Shown here: one piece after another, positions 55,302 through 64,000 of the stretch | How positions within the stretch are numbered: the stretch's first letter is position 1 | Layout: each line of letters opens with the position of its first letter | Source: CADEED01 sp963839685 | GTDB taxonomy: Bacteria; Pseudomonadota; Gammaproteobacteria; Steroidobacterales; Steroidobacteraceae | Assembly (NCBI GenBank): GCA_963839685.1 | Contig: CAWIVS010000012.1 | Location: 744,001-808,000 of the forward strand | Reading direction: 5' to 3' | Length of the DNA: 64,000 nt | Notes under the pieces: generated by a model | Database searches by the model: none | Told to the model about the DNA's origin: nothing | Seen by the model: the letters and a program-made list of their open reading frames with translations, nothing else | Made by a program: the position numbers and the translations under genes

Positions 55302-56371
55302 ATTACACCCCTGCGGATCTGGTCGAGTTCGATGGATTCAAACAATGCCTTGAAGTTGCCTTCGCCAAATCCCTCGTTGCCCTTGCGCTGGATGATCTCG
55401 AAGAAGATCGGTCCGATGACATTGGCGGTGAAGATCTGCAGCAGGACTCCCTCGGCCGTCGCGCCATTGCCATCGATGAGGATGCGGCGCTTGCGCAATT
55501 CCTCGACATCCTCGCCATGGCCAGCCACGCGGGCATGGATGCCCTCGTAGTAGGTCTCGGGGGTGTCCTGGAACGCCACGCCCCGGCCACGCAACACGTC
55601 CACCGTCCGGTAGATGTCCCCGGTCGCCAGCGCAATGTGTTGTATGCCCTCGCCACGGTATTCGCGCAGGTACTCCTCGATCTGCGACTTGTCGTCCTGC
55701 GACTCGTTGATCGGGATGCGGATCTTTCCGCACGGACTGGTCAGCGCGCGCGAGAACAGCCCGGTCTTCTTGCCCTCGATGTCGAAGTAGCGGATCTCGC
55801 GGAAATTGAACAGGCGCTCGTAGAACCCACACCACTTGTCCATGTTGCCGCGATGCACGTTGTGCGTGAGGTGATCGATGTACGTGAGGCCGGCACGCTC
55901 GAGCGGCTGCACCTCGACCGCTTTGAAGTCGACGTCGTAGATGGAACGTTCGCCATAGCGGTCCACGAAATAGATCAGCGAACCGCCGATGCCGACGATC
56001 GCCGGGATGTTGAGCTCCATGGGCCCCACCTGCGAGCGATGCGGCTCCGCGCCGAGTTGCACGGCGCGTTCGAATGCAGCGGACGCATCCTTGACCCGGA
56101 AGGCCATGGCGCAAACCGACGGCCCGTGTGCCTGCGCGAACCGCTGCCCGAAGGAACCCGGCTCGGCGTTGATCACGAAGTTGATGTCGCCCTGCGAATG
56201 CAGCGTGACGTTCTTGCTGCGGTGTCGCGCCACCACCGGGAAACCCAGCCGCTCGAACAGGCTGCGCAGCAGTTGCGGGTCGGGGGCGGTGTACTCCACG
56301 AATTCGAAACCGTCGGTGCCCATCGGGTTCGGAAAACGGGTGTCCCGGGTGTTGTCAGAAATTTGGGCCAT
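55298..56371 (-). CDS. hppD: 4-Hydroxyphenylpyruvate dioxygenase
   Basis: The 357-residue non-haem iron enzyme turns 4-hydroxyphenylpyruvate into homogentisate. The iron ligands are in HLTHNVHRG (about residue 166), GIQHIALAT (about 244) and FFEIIQRKGNEGFGEGNF (Glu, about 323). The ATG at 56371 starts MAQISDN; a longer reading adds 17 residues that cross the divergent promoter. It is the first gene of the hppD-maiA-CoA transferase operon and is divergent from a MarR regulator. Confidence 0.96.
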   Translation of the reverse strand: MAQISDNTRDTRFPNPMGTDGFEFVEYTAPDPQLLRSLFERLGFPVVARHRSKNVTLHSQGDINFVINAEPGSFGQRFAQAHGPSVCAMAFRVKDASAAFERAVQLGAEPHRSQVGPMELNIPAIVGIGGSLIYFVDRYGERSIYDVDFKAVEVQPLERAGLTYIDHLTHNVHRGNMDKWCGFYERLFNFREIRYFDIEGKKTGLFSRALTSPCGKIRIPINESQDDKSQIEEYLREYRGEGIQHIALATGDIYRTVDVLRGRGVAFQDTPETYYEGIHARVAGHGEDVEELRKRRILIDGNGATAEGVLLQIFTANVIGPIFFEIIQRKGNEGFGEGNFKALFESIELDQIRRGVI

Positions 56372-56389
56372 CACTGGCCTCCAGCTCAA

Positions 56390-56408
56390 AATTGATTTAG
56401 TTTCAATT
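56390..56408. promoter_or_regulatory. Inverted repeat between hppD and marR (probable operator)
   Basis: AATTGA and TCAATT flank 7 bases in an AT-rich 44-base divergent gap. Size and symmetry fit a MarR-type operator; its place would let one protein control hppD and its own gene. Confidence 0.55.
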
Positions 56409-56415
56409 GTAACCA

Positions 56416-56880
56416 ATGGCACGTTCCCCGAAACTGCATCTCGAGAAATTTCTCCCCTACCGGCTGTCGGTTCTTTCCAATACCGTCAGTTCGGCGATTG
56501 CGGCGGCCTACTTCATGAACTTCGGGTTGACGATTCCGGAATGGCGCGTCATGGCGGTCCTGGCGGCGAATCCGGGGCTTTCCGCGGCCGAGGTGACTGC
56601 CCGCACGGCGATGGACAAGGTGGCGGTGAGCCGCGCGGTGAACGCGCTGCAAGCCGCGGGCAGGCTGCACCGCACAACTGCGCACGCCGACCGCCGCCGC
56701 ACGCATCTCGCGCTGACCCGAGCCGGCATTCGCGTCTACGCACAGGTCGTGCCGATGGCGCTGCAATACGAACGTAATCTGGTGGCGCCGCTGACGCCGC
56801 GCGACCTGGCAACGCTCGACCGGCTCGTGCGCATCTTGCTAGGCCGCGCGGTGGAAATCGGACCCGCGCACGCGGAATGA
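56416..56880 (+). CDS. MarR-family transcriptional regulator (HpaR/tyrosine-type context)
   Basis: The 154-residue winged-helix protein has LTIPEWRVMAVLAANPGLSA, VTARTAMDKVAVSRAVNALQ as recognition region and HADRRRTHLALTRAGIRVY as the wing. MarR regulators usually sense aromatic acids. Its divergent pairing with hppD across an inverted repeat makes control of tyrosine/homogentisate genes likely. Confidence 0.88.
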   Translation: MARSPKLHLEKFLPYRLSVLSNTVSSAIAAAYFMNFGLTIPEWRVMAVLAANPGLSAAEVTARTAMDKVAVSRAVNALQAAGRLHRTTAHADRRRTHLALTRAGIRVYAQVVPMALQYERNLVAPLTPRDLATLDRLVRILLGRAVEIGPAHAE

Positions 56881-56898
56881 TCCGCCACCATTCGTATG

Positions 56899-56904
56899 TA
56901 TAAT
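56899..56904 (+). promoter_or_regulatory. Consensus -10 element before the glutamate dehydrogenase gene
   Basis: A perfect TATAAT lies 41 bases before the ATG at 56945, only 18 bases after the marR stop. No good -35 box is visible at the usual distance. Confidence 0.45.
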
Positions 56905-56944
56905 CCCGCGCCCCGCCGCTTCTCCTCCTTCCGAGAGTAATCGC

Positions 56945-59900
56945 ATGCTCGGCAAGATCCCCGCCGCCCGCCTCGCGCTGATCGAGAAGATAGTCCGCAG
57001 CGCCGAGCGGGTCATCCCGAAGAGTGCGCGCAGCCTGGCGCGCGACTTTCTGCGGGCTTTCTTCCGCGGTGTCGCGGAAGAAGATCTGCGCATGCATCGT
57101 CCGGGAGACCTGGCCGCGTCAGCGCTGGCGCACCTTGAACTCGGTCGGGTGCGAGTGGGCAGCCGCGTGCTGCTGGAGCTCGCACCGCCGCTCTCGGCCG
57201 CTGGCCCCACGGCCGCACATCGCATCATCGTGCGCGTGGTCGCGCCGGACATGCCGTTCCTGGTCGAGTCCCTCGGCGTCGTGTTCAACGAGATGAATAT
57301 CGCGGTGCACCTCATCGTGCACCCCGTGCTCAACGTAAAGCGCGACGTGCGCGGGCGTTTGCAATCGGTGAGCGCCGACGAGCGCCGCGCTCACGCCGAA
57401 TCCTGGCAGCTCATCGAAATTGACCGGCCGCGCGACGAAGCCCAGGCCCGCGAGCTGCTGCAGCGCCTGAATCGCTCACTCACGGACGTGCGCAAGGCGG
57501 TGACAGACTTTCCGCGCATGCTCGAGCGGGTGCGCACCGTGGCACACGACCTGGAGAGCGCGCGCCTGCCGATGCCGCAGTCCCACGTGGCGGAGGCCCG
57601 CGCGCTGCTCGCCTGGATGCACGACGGGCATTTTGTTTTCCTGGGATACCGCTACTACGGACTGAAACGTGGCCGCGCGCGCGACGCGCTGGTCCGTGAC
57701 GTCGACAGCGGGCTCGGCATCCTGCGCGCCAACGTCGGGCGCAAGCCCCCGGCGCCCATCGTGCTGACCGGGCACCTGCGGCGCCAGGCACGCGCGCCCG
57801 ACCTGCTGGTGCTCACCAAGGCGAACTCCACCTCCACGGTACATCGCGCCAGTTACGTCGATTACGTCGGCGTCAAGACCTTCGATGCCGCCGGCAACGT
57901 CACCGGTGAGCACCGCTTTCTTGGTCTTTGGACCTCGAGCGCCTACCACTCGGCGCCGGCGGACATTCCGCTCCTGCGGCGCAAGCTCGACGCGGTGATC
58001 GAACATTTCGGATTGCCCGCGCAGAGTCACGACGCCAAGGCGGTGGTCAACGTCATCGAAACTTTTCCGCGTGATGAGCTGTTCCAGACACCGACGGCCG
58101 AGCTCATCCCCATCGTGCGTGGCATCGTCAATCTGTACGAACGCCGCCGCGTCCGCCTGTTCGTGCGCCGCGACAGCTACGAACGTTTCTATTCCTGTCT
58201 GGTGTACGTGCCGCGCGACCGCTACAACACCGAAGTGCGCGAGCGCATCGAACGCATCGTTCGCACGCGATTCAGCGCGACGCACGTCGAGTCCCAGGTG
58301 CAGATCTCCGATTCCGCGCTGGCGCGACTTCATCTGCTGGTGCACACACAACCTGGTGCGCCGCCGGTGGACGACGTCGCCGGCATCGAAGCCGAGATCG
58401 CGGCCGCCGCGGAGACCTGGGAGGACCGGCTGCTGCATAAACTGATCTCGCGTGGCGCACCCCGCGATGCGGTGGAATTGGCCAGCCGCTACGCCAAGCT
58501 GTTTCCGGCATCGTATCGTGTCGACATCGAGCCCGCGCAGGCTCTCGAGGACATCGCCGACCTCGAGGCCCTGGCGGCGAACCCCGCTGTTCCGCAACTC
58601 AATCTGCGCCCGCATGCCGGCGGACCCGCGAACCACGTGCACATGCGCATTCTGCGGACCGGCGGCCTGATTCCGATTTCCGACATCCTGCCGATGCTCG
58701 AGAACTTCGGACTGCGCGTGCTCGAGGAACACAACTATTCGATGACCGGCGACGCGCGGGGCACGGTGATCCAGGATTTCTTGCTCGAAGCCCGCGATAT
58801 CAAGCGCGCCGACTTCGTCGCGCTCGAGCCGCTGTTCAAGGAAGCCTTCCTTGCCACCTGGCGCGGCGAGGTGGAGAACGATGGCTTCAATCGCCTGCTG
58901 TTGTGTGCCGGCTTGAGCGCACGCGAGATCGTCGTGTTGCGCGCCTACTGCCGCTACCTGCTGCAGACCGGGATTCCGTTCAGCCAGGCCTACATGGAAC
59001 GCGTCGCCGTGGCGCAGGCGCCGATCGCGCGACAACTGGTGCGGCTGTTCGAAACGCAGTTTTCGCTGTCCGGCAAGGGGCGCGAGCGCGCCGCCGAGCG
59101 CATCCGGCAGGGCATCCTGCGTTCCCTCGACAAAGTGGCGAGCCTCGACGAGGACCGCATCCTGCGCGCCTACCTTTCCGTGATTCGCGCGACGCTGCGG
59201 ACCAACTACTATCAAACGATGGATGGTGGGACGGACGCTGCGGGCGCGGTCAAGAACTGGCTGTCGCTCAAGCTCGACCCGCACGCAATTCCGGACCTGC
59301 CGCTGCCGCTGCCGAAATTCGAAATCTTCGTCTACAGCCCGCGTGTCGAAGGCGTGCACCTGCGCATGGGATACGTGGCGCGCGGCGGCATCCGCTGGTC
59401 CGATCGCCGCGAAGACTACCGCACCGAGGTCCTCGGCCTCATGAAGGCGCAGCACGTCAAGAACACGGTGATCGTGCCGGTGGGCGCCAAGGGCGGGTTC
59501 TACCCAAAGCGGCTGCCCGCGGGCGGTTCGCGCGAGGAAATACAGAAGGAAGGCATTGCCAGCTACCAGACCTTCATCCGCGGACTGCTCGACGTCACCG
59601 ACAATATCGTTCATGGCCGGACCGTGGTGCGCCCCGGCATCGTGCGCCGCGACGGCGACGACGCCTATCTTGTCGTGGCCGCGGACAAGGGCACGGCGAC
59701 GTTCTCCGACATTGCCAACGCCATTTCCATCGAGTATGACCACTGGTTAGGCGACGCATTTGCGTCGGGCGGCTCCGCCGGCTACGACCACAAGGGCATG
59801 GGCATCACCGCGCGCGGCGCCTGGGAATGCGTCAAGCGGCACTTTCGCGAAATCGGTGTCGACATACAGTCGCAGGACTTCACCTGCGCCGGCATCGGCG

Positions 59901-61792
59901 ACATGTCCGGCGACGTATTCGGCAATGGCATGTTGTTGTCGAAACACATACGGCTGGCCGCAGCCTTCGATCATCGCCACATTTTCCTGGATCCGCATCC
60001 GGACGCCGCGACGGGTTTCCGCGAGCGCGAGCGGCTTTTCAAGCTGCCGCGCTCGAGCTGGGAGGACTACAACCGCAAACTCATCTCGCGCGGCGGTGGC
60101 GTGTGGCCGCGCAACGCGAAGTCCATTTCACTCAGCATCGAGGCGCGTAATGTGCTGGGCCTGGAAGCCAGCGTCGCCACGCCGGTCGATGTCATGCGCG
60201 CCATCCTGCGCATGTCCGTGGACCTGCTGTGGAACGGTGGCATCGGCACCTACGTGAAGGCGCACGATGAATCGCACGCCGAGGCGCACGACCGCGCCAA
60301 CGACGCCATTCGCGCCGACGGCCGCGAAATCCGCGCCAAGGTGATCGGTGAAGGGGGCAACCTCGGCTGCACGCAGCGCGGGCGCGTCGAATACGCCCAG
60401 TTCGGCGGATCAGACAAGTCGGGCGGCCGCGTCAACACCGACTTCATCGACAACTCCGCCGGCGTCAATACCTCGGACCTCGAAGTGAACATCAAGATCC
60501 TGCTGTCCCACGTCAGCGCCAGGGGACGCCTGACGCTGGCGGCGCGCAACAAGCTGCTGGCCAGCATGACCGGCGAAGTCGCCGCGCTGGTCCTGCGCAA
60601 CAACTACCTGCAAAGCCAGGCGATCTCGGTGCTCGAACAACGTGCCGCCGAGCGACTCACCGAGTACCAGAGCCTGGTGCGCGCGCTCGAACGCGGCGGA
60701 TATCTCAATCGCGCCATCGAGTTTCTGCCCGGCGACGAGGAATTCCAGGAACGGCGCAGGCAGAAGCTCGGCCTGACGCGGCCGGAACTGTCCGTGGTCC
60801 TGGCCTACAGCAAGATCTGGCTCAGCAATCACCTGCTCTACTCCGATCTGCCGGACGACCCGTATTTTGCGGCCGAGGTACAGCGTTACTTCCCGGCGCC
60901 CACGCGCAAGCGCTATCCGCGCGAAATCCCGCGTCACCGCCTGAAGCGCGAAATCGTCGCCACCGCGACCACCAACAGTCTGGTGAATCGTATGGGTCCG
61001 GTGTTCGTGTCACGCGCGCAGGAGGACACCGCGGCCGATCCCGCGGTCATTGCACGCGCCTACACCATCGCACGCGAAGTGTTCGCGATGCGCACCCTGT
61101 GGGCGGAGATCGAGGCGCTCGACAACCGCGTGCCGGCCAAGGCGCAATACGGCATGTTCTTCCGCGCCAGCCGTCTGCTGCGTCACGCCAGCTACTGGCT
61201 GCTGCGCAATCGCGACAAGAAGTTGCCCATCGAAGCGGCGGTGCACGAATTGCGCGCGGGTGTCCAGGCGCTCGACGATTGCATCGACTCGGCCATGGCC
61301 GGCACGGCCCGCGAACACCACGACGCCACGCTGGCCGAACTCGCTGCCGACGGTGTGCCCGAGAAGCTCGCGCGGCGTGTTGCGCGCCTGCCATTGCTGG
61401 AATCGGCACTCGACATCGTGGCGCTGTCACGCAGTGAACACGCGCCGGTCGGTGAAGTGGCGCGCGCCTATTTCGATCTTGGTGTCGCGCTGGGTCTCGA
61501 ATGGTTGCACGTCGAGATCGACCGGCTCGTCGTGGATGGCTCCTGGCAGGCGACAGCACGCACCGGCTTGCGCGAGGCCGCGATGCAGGCGCATCGCGAG
61601 CTCACCCAGCAGGTGCTCAACACGCGGGGCGTGAAGAAGAGCAGCGAACGGCTCGCCCGCTGGAGTTCCGCGCGCGGTGAGGCGCTGATCGAGTGGCAGC
61701 GCACGCTCACAGAGATGCGCGCTGTTGGCACCGCGGACTTCGCCACGCTCACCGTCGGCGTGGACACGGTTCGCAACCTCGCCGTCGAGTAA
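56945..61792 (+). CDS. Large NAD-specific glutamate dehydrogenase
   Basis: The 1615-residue enzyme has the long N-terminal ACT-like/regulatory region of the 180-kDa GDH class (residues 1-700), then the catalytic domain with the substrate Lys region VPVGAKGGFYPKRLP, FTCAGIGDMSGDVFGNGMLL and GEGGNLGCTQRGRVEYAQFG. It deaminates glutamate to 2-oxoglutarate and ammonium, feeding amino-acid carbon into the TCA cycle. The length fits the class. A consensus -10 box lies 41 bases upstream. Confidence 0.95.
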   Translation: MLGKIPAARLALIEKIVRSAERVIPKSARSLARDFLRAFFRGVAEEDLRMHRPGDLAASALAHLELGRVRVGSRVLLELAPPLSAAGPTAAHRIIVRVVAPDMPFLVESLGVVFNEMNIAVHLIVHPVLNVKRDVRGRLQSVSADERRAHAESWQLIEIDRPRDEAQARELLQRLNRSLTDVRKAVTDFPRMLERVRTVAHDLESARLPMPQSHVAEARALLAWMHDGHFVFLGYRYYGLKRGRARDALVRDVDSGLGILRANVGRKPPAPIVLTGHLRRQARAPDLLVLTKANSTSTVHRASYVDYVGVKTFDAAGNVTGEHRFLGLWTSSAYHSAPADIPLLRRKLDAVIEHFGLPAQSHDAKAVVNVIETFPRDELFQTPTAELIPIVRGIVNLYERRRVRLFVRRDSYERFYSCLVYVPRDRYNTEVRERIERIVRTRFSATHVESQVQISDSALARLHLLVHTQPGAPPVDDVAGIEAEIAAAAETWEDRLLHKLISRGAPRDAVELASRYAKLFPASYRVDIEPAQALEDIADLEALAANPAVPQLNLRPHAGGPANHVHMRILRTGGLIPISDILPMLENFGLRVLEEHNYSMTGDARGTVIQDFLLEARDIKRADFVALEPLFKEAFLATWRGEVENDGFNRLLLCAGLSAREIVVLRAYCRYLLQTGIPFSQAYMERVAVAQAPIARQLVRLFETQFSLSGKGRERAAERIRQGILRSLDKVASLDEDRILRAYLSVIRATLRTNYYQTMDGGTDAAGAVKNWLSLKLDPHAIPDLPLPLPKFEIFVYSPRVEGVHLRMGYVARGGIRWSDRREDYRTEVLGLMKAQHVKNTVIVPVGAKGGFYPKRLPAGGSREEIQKEGIASYQTFIRGLLDVTDNIVHGRTVVRPGIVRRDGDDAYLVVAADKGTATFSDIANAISIEYDHWLGDAFASGGSAGYDHKGMGITARGAWECVKRHFREIGVDIQSQDFTCAGIGDMSGDVFGNGMLLSKHIRLAAAFDHRHIFLDPHPDAATGFRERERLFKLPRSSWEDYNRKLISRGGGVWPRNAKSISLSIEARNVLGLEASVATPVDVMRAILRMSVDLLWNGGIGTYVKAHDESHAEAHDRANDAIRADGREIRAKVIGEGGNLGCTQRGRVEYAQFGGSDKSGGRVNTDFIDNSAGVNTSDLEVNIKILLSHVSARGRLTLAARNKLLASMTGEVAALVLRNNYLQSQAISVLEQRAAERLTEYQSLVRALERGGYLNRAIEFLPGDEEFQERRRQKLGLTRPELSVVLAYSKIWLSNHLLYSDLPDDPYFAAEVQRYFPAPTRKRYPREIPRHRLKREIVATATTNSLVNRMGPVFVSRAQEDTAADPAVIARAYTIAREVFAMRTLWAEIEALDNRVPAKAQYGMFFRASRLLRHASYWLLRNRDKKLPIEAAVHELRAGVQALDDCIDSAMAGTAREHHDATLAELAADGVPEKLARRVARLPLLESALDIVALSRSEHAPVGEVARAYFDLGVALGLEWLHVEIDRLVVDGSWQATARTGLREAAMQAHRELTQQVLNTRGVKKSSERLARWSSARGEALIEWQRTLTEMRAVGTADFATLTVGVDTVRNLAVE

Positions 61793-61816
61793 GTACCGGG
61801 CACGCAGGCTCCCCAG

Positions 61817-62611
61817 GTGCGCATCGCACTCGCGATCACTTCACATGAACGGCCGGATGCGCTCGCGGCCGTGTTGGCGAGCATTGATCGCCTGCGCGTC
61901 GCGCCTGACGAGATCGTGATCGCCGATGACGGCTCGGGACCTGCAACGCAGGCAGTGATCGCATCGTTCATGGCGACCTCGCGCGTGCCCGCACGGCTGG
62001 TCGCGCAGCCACACTCGGGTTTTCGCGTCGCGCGGCTGCGCAATCTCGCCATCGCCGCGACCTCGCTCGACTACCTGGTGTTCATCGACGGCGACATGGT
62101 GCTGCACCCCGAATTCATCGCGGACCACGCGCGCATGGCGCGACCGGGCAACTTCACCCAGGGCATTCGGGTTCTGGCCGATGCGCGGCTCACGCAGGCG
62201 CTGATTGACGGAGCACCTACGGCGCCCTCGCCGTTCGTGCGCGGCGCAGGCTTTCTGCGGCGCGCCTATCTGCAGCACTCGCCGCTCCTGTCCTCGATGT
62301 TTCGCCGCGCGGGCAATGGATTTGTTGCCGTCAAGAGTTGCAACCAGGGCTTCTGGCGCGAGGACCTGGTCCGGGTCAATGGCTTCGACGAGGATTTCGT
62401 CGGCTGGGGGCCCGAAGACAAGGAGCTGTGCGCTCGTCTGGAAAACTCGGGTGTCCGACGTCAGACGCTGTTGTTCGGCGGCATCGCCTGTCACCTGCGC
62501 CACCCGCCTGCACCGCGCGAAAACCTGCCCGAAAATCTCGCGCGACTTGCGTCCACGCGCCGCGAACGCAAGGTGCGCTGCGAACGCGGACTCGATAAGC
62601 ATATGCGTTAA
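61817..62611 (+). CDS. Family 2 glycosyltransferase
   Basis: The 264-residue GT-A protein starts at a GTG and has RIALAITSHERPDALAAVL, VIADDGSGPATQAVI (first Asp pair), YLVFIDGDMVLHPEFI (the DxD metal site at about residue 90) and GFDEDFVGWGPEDKELCARL with the catalytic base ED. This is the layout of polysaccharide-capsule and lipopolysaccharide GT2 enzymes; donor and acceptor are unknown. It stands alone between gdh and gpmA. Confidence 0.85.
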   Translation: MRIALAITSHERPDALAAVLASIDRLRVAPDEIVIADDGSGPATQAVIASFMATSRVPARLVAQPHSGFRVARLRNLAIAATSLDYLVFIDGDMVLHPEFIADHARMARPGNFTQGIRVLADARLTQALIDGAPTAPSPFVRGAGFLRRAYLQHSPLLSSMFRRAGNGFVAVKSCNQGFWREDLVRVNGFDEDFVGWGPEDKELCARLENSGVRRQTLLFGGIACHLRHPPAPRENLPENLARLASTRRERKVRCERGLDKHMR

Positions 62612-62639
62612 CATGGCGCCCCCAAATCGGAGGTCGTGC

Positions 62640-63407
62640 ATGCCCAGCAAGTCCAGTCCTGGAAAACTGATTCTCGTTCGCCATGGTCAGAGCGTCTGGA
62701 ACGTCGAAAATCTGTTTACCGGATGGCATGACGTCGATCTATCGGACCAGGGCCGGCTCGAAGCGCGCTCCGCGGGTGTCGAGATCAAGAAGGCGGGCCT
62801 GGTACCCGACATCGCCTTCACGTCGGTTCTCAAGCGGGCGATCCGCACGTTGTGGAGCGTGCTCGATGAAATGGACCTGATGTGGCTGCCGGTGGAGCGC
62901 AGCTGGCGCCTCAACGAGCGTCACTACGGCGCGCTGCAGGGCCTCGACAAGGCGCAGACCGTCGAGAAACACGGCGAAGCGCAGGTGAAAATCTGGCGCC
63001 GAAGTTATGACATTCCGCCGCCGCCGCTGGCCCAGGAAGATCCGCGCCATCCATCCAACGACGCCCGCTACGCCAACCTCGATCCGCGGGTGCTGCCGGC
63101 CAGCGAATCACTCAAGGACACGCTGGCGCGCGTGTTGCCCTTCTGGAACGACCGCATCGCCGCCGAGCTCAAGTCCGGCAGGAATGTGCTGGTGGCGGCG
63201 CATGGCAATTCCCTGCGGGCCATGGTCAAGATGCTCGACAATGTGAGCGAGGCTGACATCACCGAGCTCAACATCCCGACCGGTGTGCCACTGGTGTACG
63301 AGCTCGACGCGAACCTCAAGCCCATCAAGAGCGGCTACCTCGGCGATCCCGAGGCCATCAAGGCCGCTGCGGAAGCCGTCAAGAAACAAACCGAGAAGAA
63401 GAAGTAG
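62640..63407 (+). CDS. gpmA: 2,3-Bisphosphoglycerate-dependent phosphoglycerate mutase
   Basis: The 255-residue product has the phosphohistidine motif LILVRHGQSVWNVENLFTGW (His about 15), ERHYGALQGLDKAQ, and the second His in VAAHGNSLRAMVKML. It interconverts 3- and 2-phosphoglycerate in glycolysis. The start at 62640 follows a GGAGG ribosome-binding site, and the longer upstream reading runs through the glycosyltransferase gene. Confidence 0.95.
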   Translation: MPSKSSPGKLILVRHGQSVWNVENLFTGWHDVDLSDQGRLEARSAGVEIKKAGLVPDIAFTSVLKRAIRTLWSVLDEMDLMWLPVERSWRLNERHYGALQGLDKAQTVEKHGEAQVKIWRRSYDIPPPPLAQEDPRHPSNDARYANLDPRVLPASESLKDTLARVLPFWNDRIAAELKSGRNVLVAAHGNSLRAMVKMLDNVSEADITELNIPTGVPLVYELDANLKPIKSGYLGDPEAIKAAAEAVKKQTEKKK

Positions 63408-63837
63408 CTAGACGTCGCGGAGCCTGATTGGCCGCCCAGCCGTCGTACCGCCCACCGAGTGCCGTGGCCGTGTCGGTGAGGCGCCGGCTCAGGCTCTGCA
63501 TGTCGGGCACGGTCAGCTGCATGGACTTGTGCGCATGCAGGCTGTAGCGCAGTGCACCGTTCTCGGGTGAGTCTTTCATGTCGGCATCGAAGCCTTCCGA
63601 ACGGAGCTGGGTGGCGAGTTGTTGCGCACCATCCGGATTCGGAAAAGCGAAGAAGAAGTCCACGTCGTAAGGACGGAACGGATCCGAGCCGCGCTTACGC
63701 AGTTGGTCGATGAGGCGGGCATCCCAGGAATCGTTCTGCCGCTGCCGCAATTTCTGCAGGTTCTGCCAGATGCGCCACCCGGCGATGACTCCGCCGATGA
63801 TGGCAAACACGTACAACCATGTGACGGAAAAATCCAT
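63379..63837 (-). CDS. Membrane-anchored protein with RraB-like (RNase E regulator) domain
   Basis: The 152-residue product has one N-terminal membrane helix (FSVTWLYVFAIIGGVIAGWRIW) and a soluble domain (DVDFFFAFPNPDGAQQLATQ, LGGRYDGWAA) that resembles RraB, an inhibitor of RNase E, including the GRYDGW end. The reading overlaps gpmA by 29 bases. Removing one base near 63424 would instead end the protein at LRDV with a stop at 63408, next to the gpmA stop, which looks more natural. It is 4 bases after the ferredoxin gene. Function is inferred. Confidence 0.6.
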   Translation of the reverse strand: MDFSVTWLYVFAIIGGVIAGWRIWQNLQKLRQRQNDSWDARLIDQLRKRGSDPFRPYDVDFFFAFPNPDGAQQLATQLRSEGFDADMKDSPENGALRYSLHAHKSMQLTVPDMQSLSRRLTDTATALGGRYDGWAANQAPRRLATSSSRFVS

Positions 63838-63841
63838 CCCG

Positions 63842-64000
63842 CTATTCGTCCTCGGCGATCGTGACCTTCAGACCGGAAAGCGCCGCGGTGATTTCGACCT
63901 GGCACGACAGGCGCGAGTTCTCGCGATGGTGCGAAAGCTCGCTCAACAGGTCGCGCTCGTCCGACATCGGCGCGGGCAGTTTGTCGCTCCAGGCGGGATC
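63842..64000 (-). CDS. [2Fe-2S] ferredoxin, C-terminal part (runs off the window)
   Basis: Fifty-two codons are present and read DPAWSDKLPAPMSDERDLLS then ENSRLSCQVEITAALSGLKV with stop at 63842. The SRLSCQV segment matches the fourth cluster Cys of adrenodoxin-type ferredoxins such as the isc-linked Fdx. The other three Cys would lie outside the window. Confidence 0.75.
   Translation of the reverse strand, partial: DPAWSDKLPAPMSDERDLLSELSHHRENSRLSCQVEITAALSGLKVTIAEDE

Noticed and set aside
57476..59743. 755-codon minus-strand reading frame
   Set aside because: Antisense of the glutamate dehydrogenase gene, His/Gly-rich shadow composition, no family match.
1687..59750. Repeated CCTAAC/GTTAGG hexamers, some spelled with rare codons, as an uptake or methylation motif
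   Set aside because: About eleven copies do not exceed a simple base-composition expectation, and the spelling GTTGGG also occurs in similar places.
1..64000. CRISPR arrays, insertion sequences, prophage or integrase-flanked islands
   Set aside because: No regularly spaced repeats, transposase genes or phage genes were seen; the only recombinase is the housekeeping XerD.

Overview
The window reads as chromosome of a high-GC Gammaproteobacterium. The order bamB-yfgM-hisS-rodZ-pilF-rlmN-ndk, the yajC-secD-secF and tgt-queA blocks, a trmJ-isc cluster and xerD next to dsbC all fit that class. The TonB receptor, the IcmF mutase and the very large NAD-glutamate dehydrogenase would suit a Steroidobacteraceae/Nevskiales-type organism, but I cannot fix a genus from sequence alone.

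Layout. 1-8255 (minus): envelope, translation and Fe-S housekeeping genes, ending in a trmJ - cysteine desulfurase/IscU-like fusion - iscA operon. 8284-19480: suhB, an amino-acid permease with a large inserted loop, terC, secF-secD-yajC, tgt-queA, and an ECF sigma / anti-sigma / PDZ-protein operon. 19557-23361: tRNA-Leu(CAA), a Nudix hydrolase, a 7Fe ferredoxin, dsbC, xerD and a PlsC-type acyltransferase. 23445-31284: acyl-CoA metabolism, with IcmF divergent from a TetR regulator across a perfect inverted repeat, then thiolase, SDR and ETF-ubiquinone oxidoreductase. 31281-37711: zapE, a badly frameshifted secreted choice-of-anchor I/phytase-like gene, a methyltransferase and a secreted esterase.

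37.7-51.7 kb is the most interesting part. It holds a hydroaromatic (quinate/shikimate-type) catabolic locus: MFS importer, shikimate/quinate dehydrogenase, type II dehydroquinase, a QuiC-type 3-dehydroshikimate dehydratase, a TonB receptor, a VOC protein and a TetR regulator. It also holds an unassigned four-gene CoA module (acylating aldehyde dehydrogenase, TPP enzyme, HMG-CoA-lyase-like enzyme, TIM-barrel isomerase). I found four copies of one 14-bp operator-like palindrome (ACGAAC-NN-GTACGT type). They sit in front of the three operons, and two of them lie inside recognisable -35/-10 promoters. This suggests one TetR-controlled regulon, which I have not seen described.

51.8-56.9 kb: a nitronate-monooxygenase-like flavoenzyme divergent from an HxlR regulator, then a tyrosine-catabolism operon (hppD-maiA-fused CoA transferase) divergent from a MarR regulator across another inverted repeat. 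56.9-64 kb: NAD-glutamate dehydrogenase, a glycosyltransferase, gpmA, an RraB-like membrane protein and the end of a [2Fe-2S] ferredoxin gene.

Quality warning: at least eight otherwise clean genes (rlmN, terC, queA, thiolase, esterase, TIM-barrel isomerase, TonB receptor, hxlR) carry one-base frame changes, and the 32.5-35.5 kb gene has about a dozen. Most resolve as single extra bases, and removing six of them gives the thiolase its normal length. Consensus error is more likely than real gene decay, so frameshifted genes are given with their restored extents.
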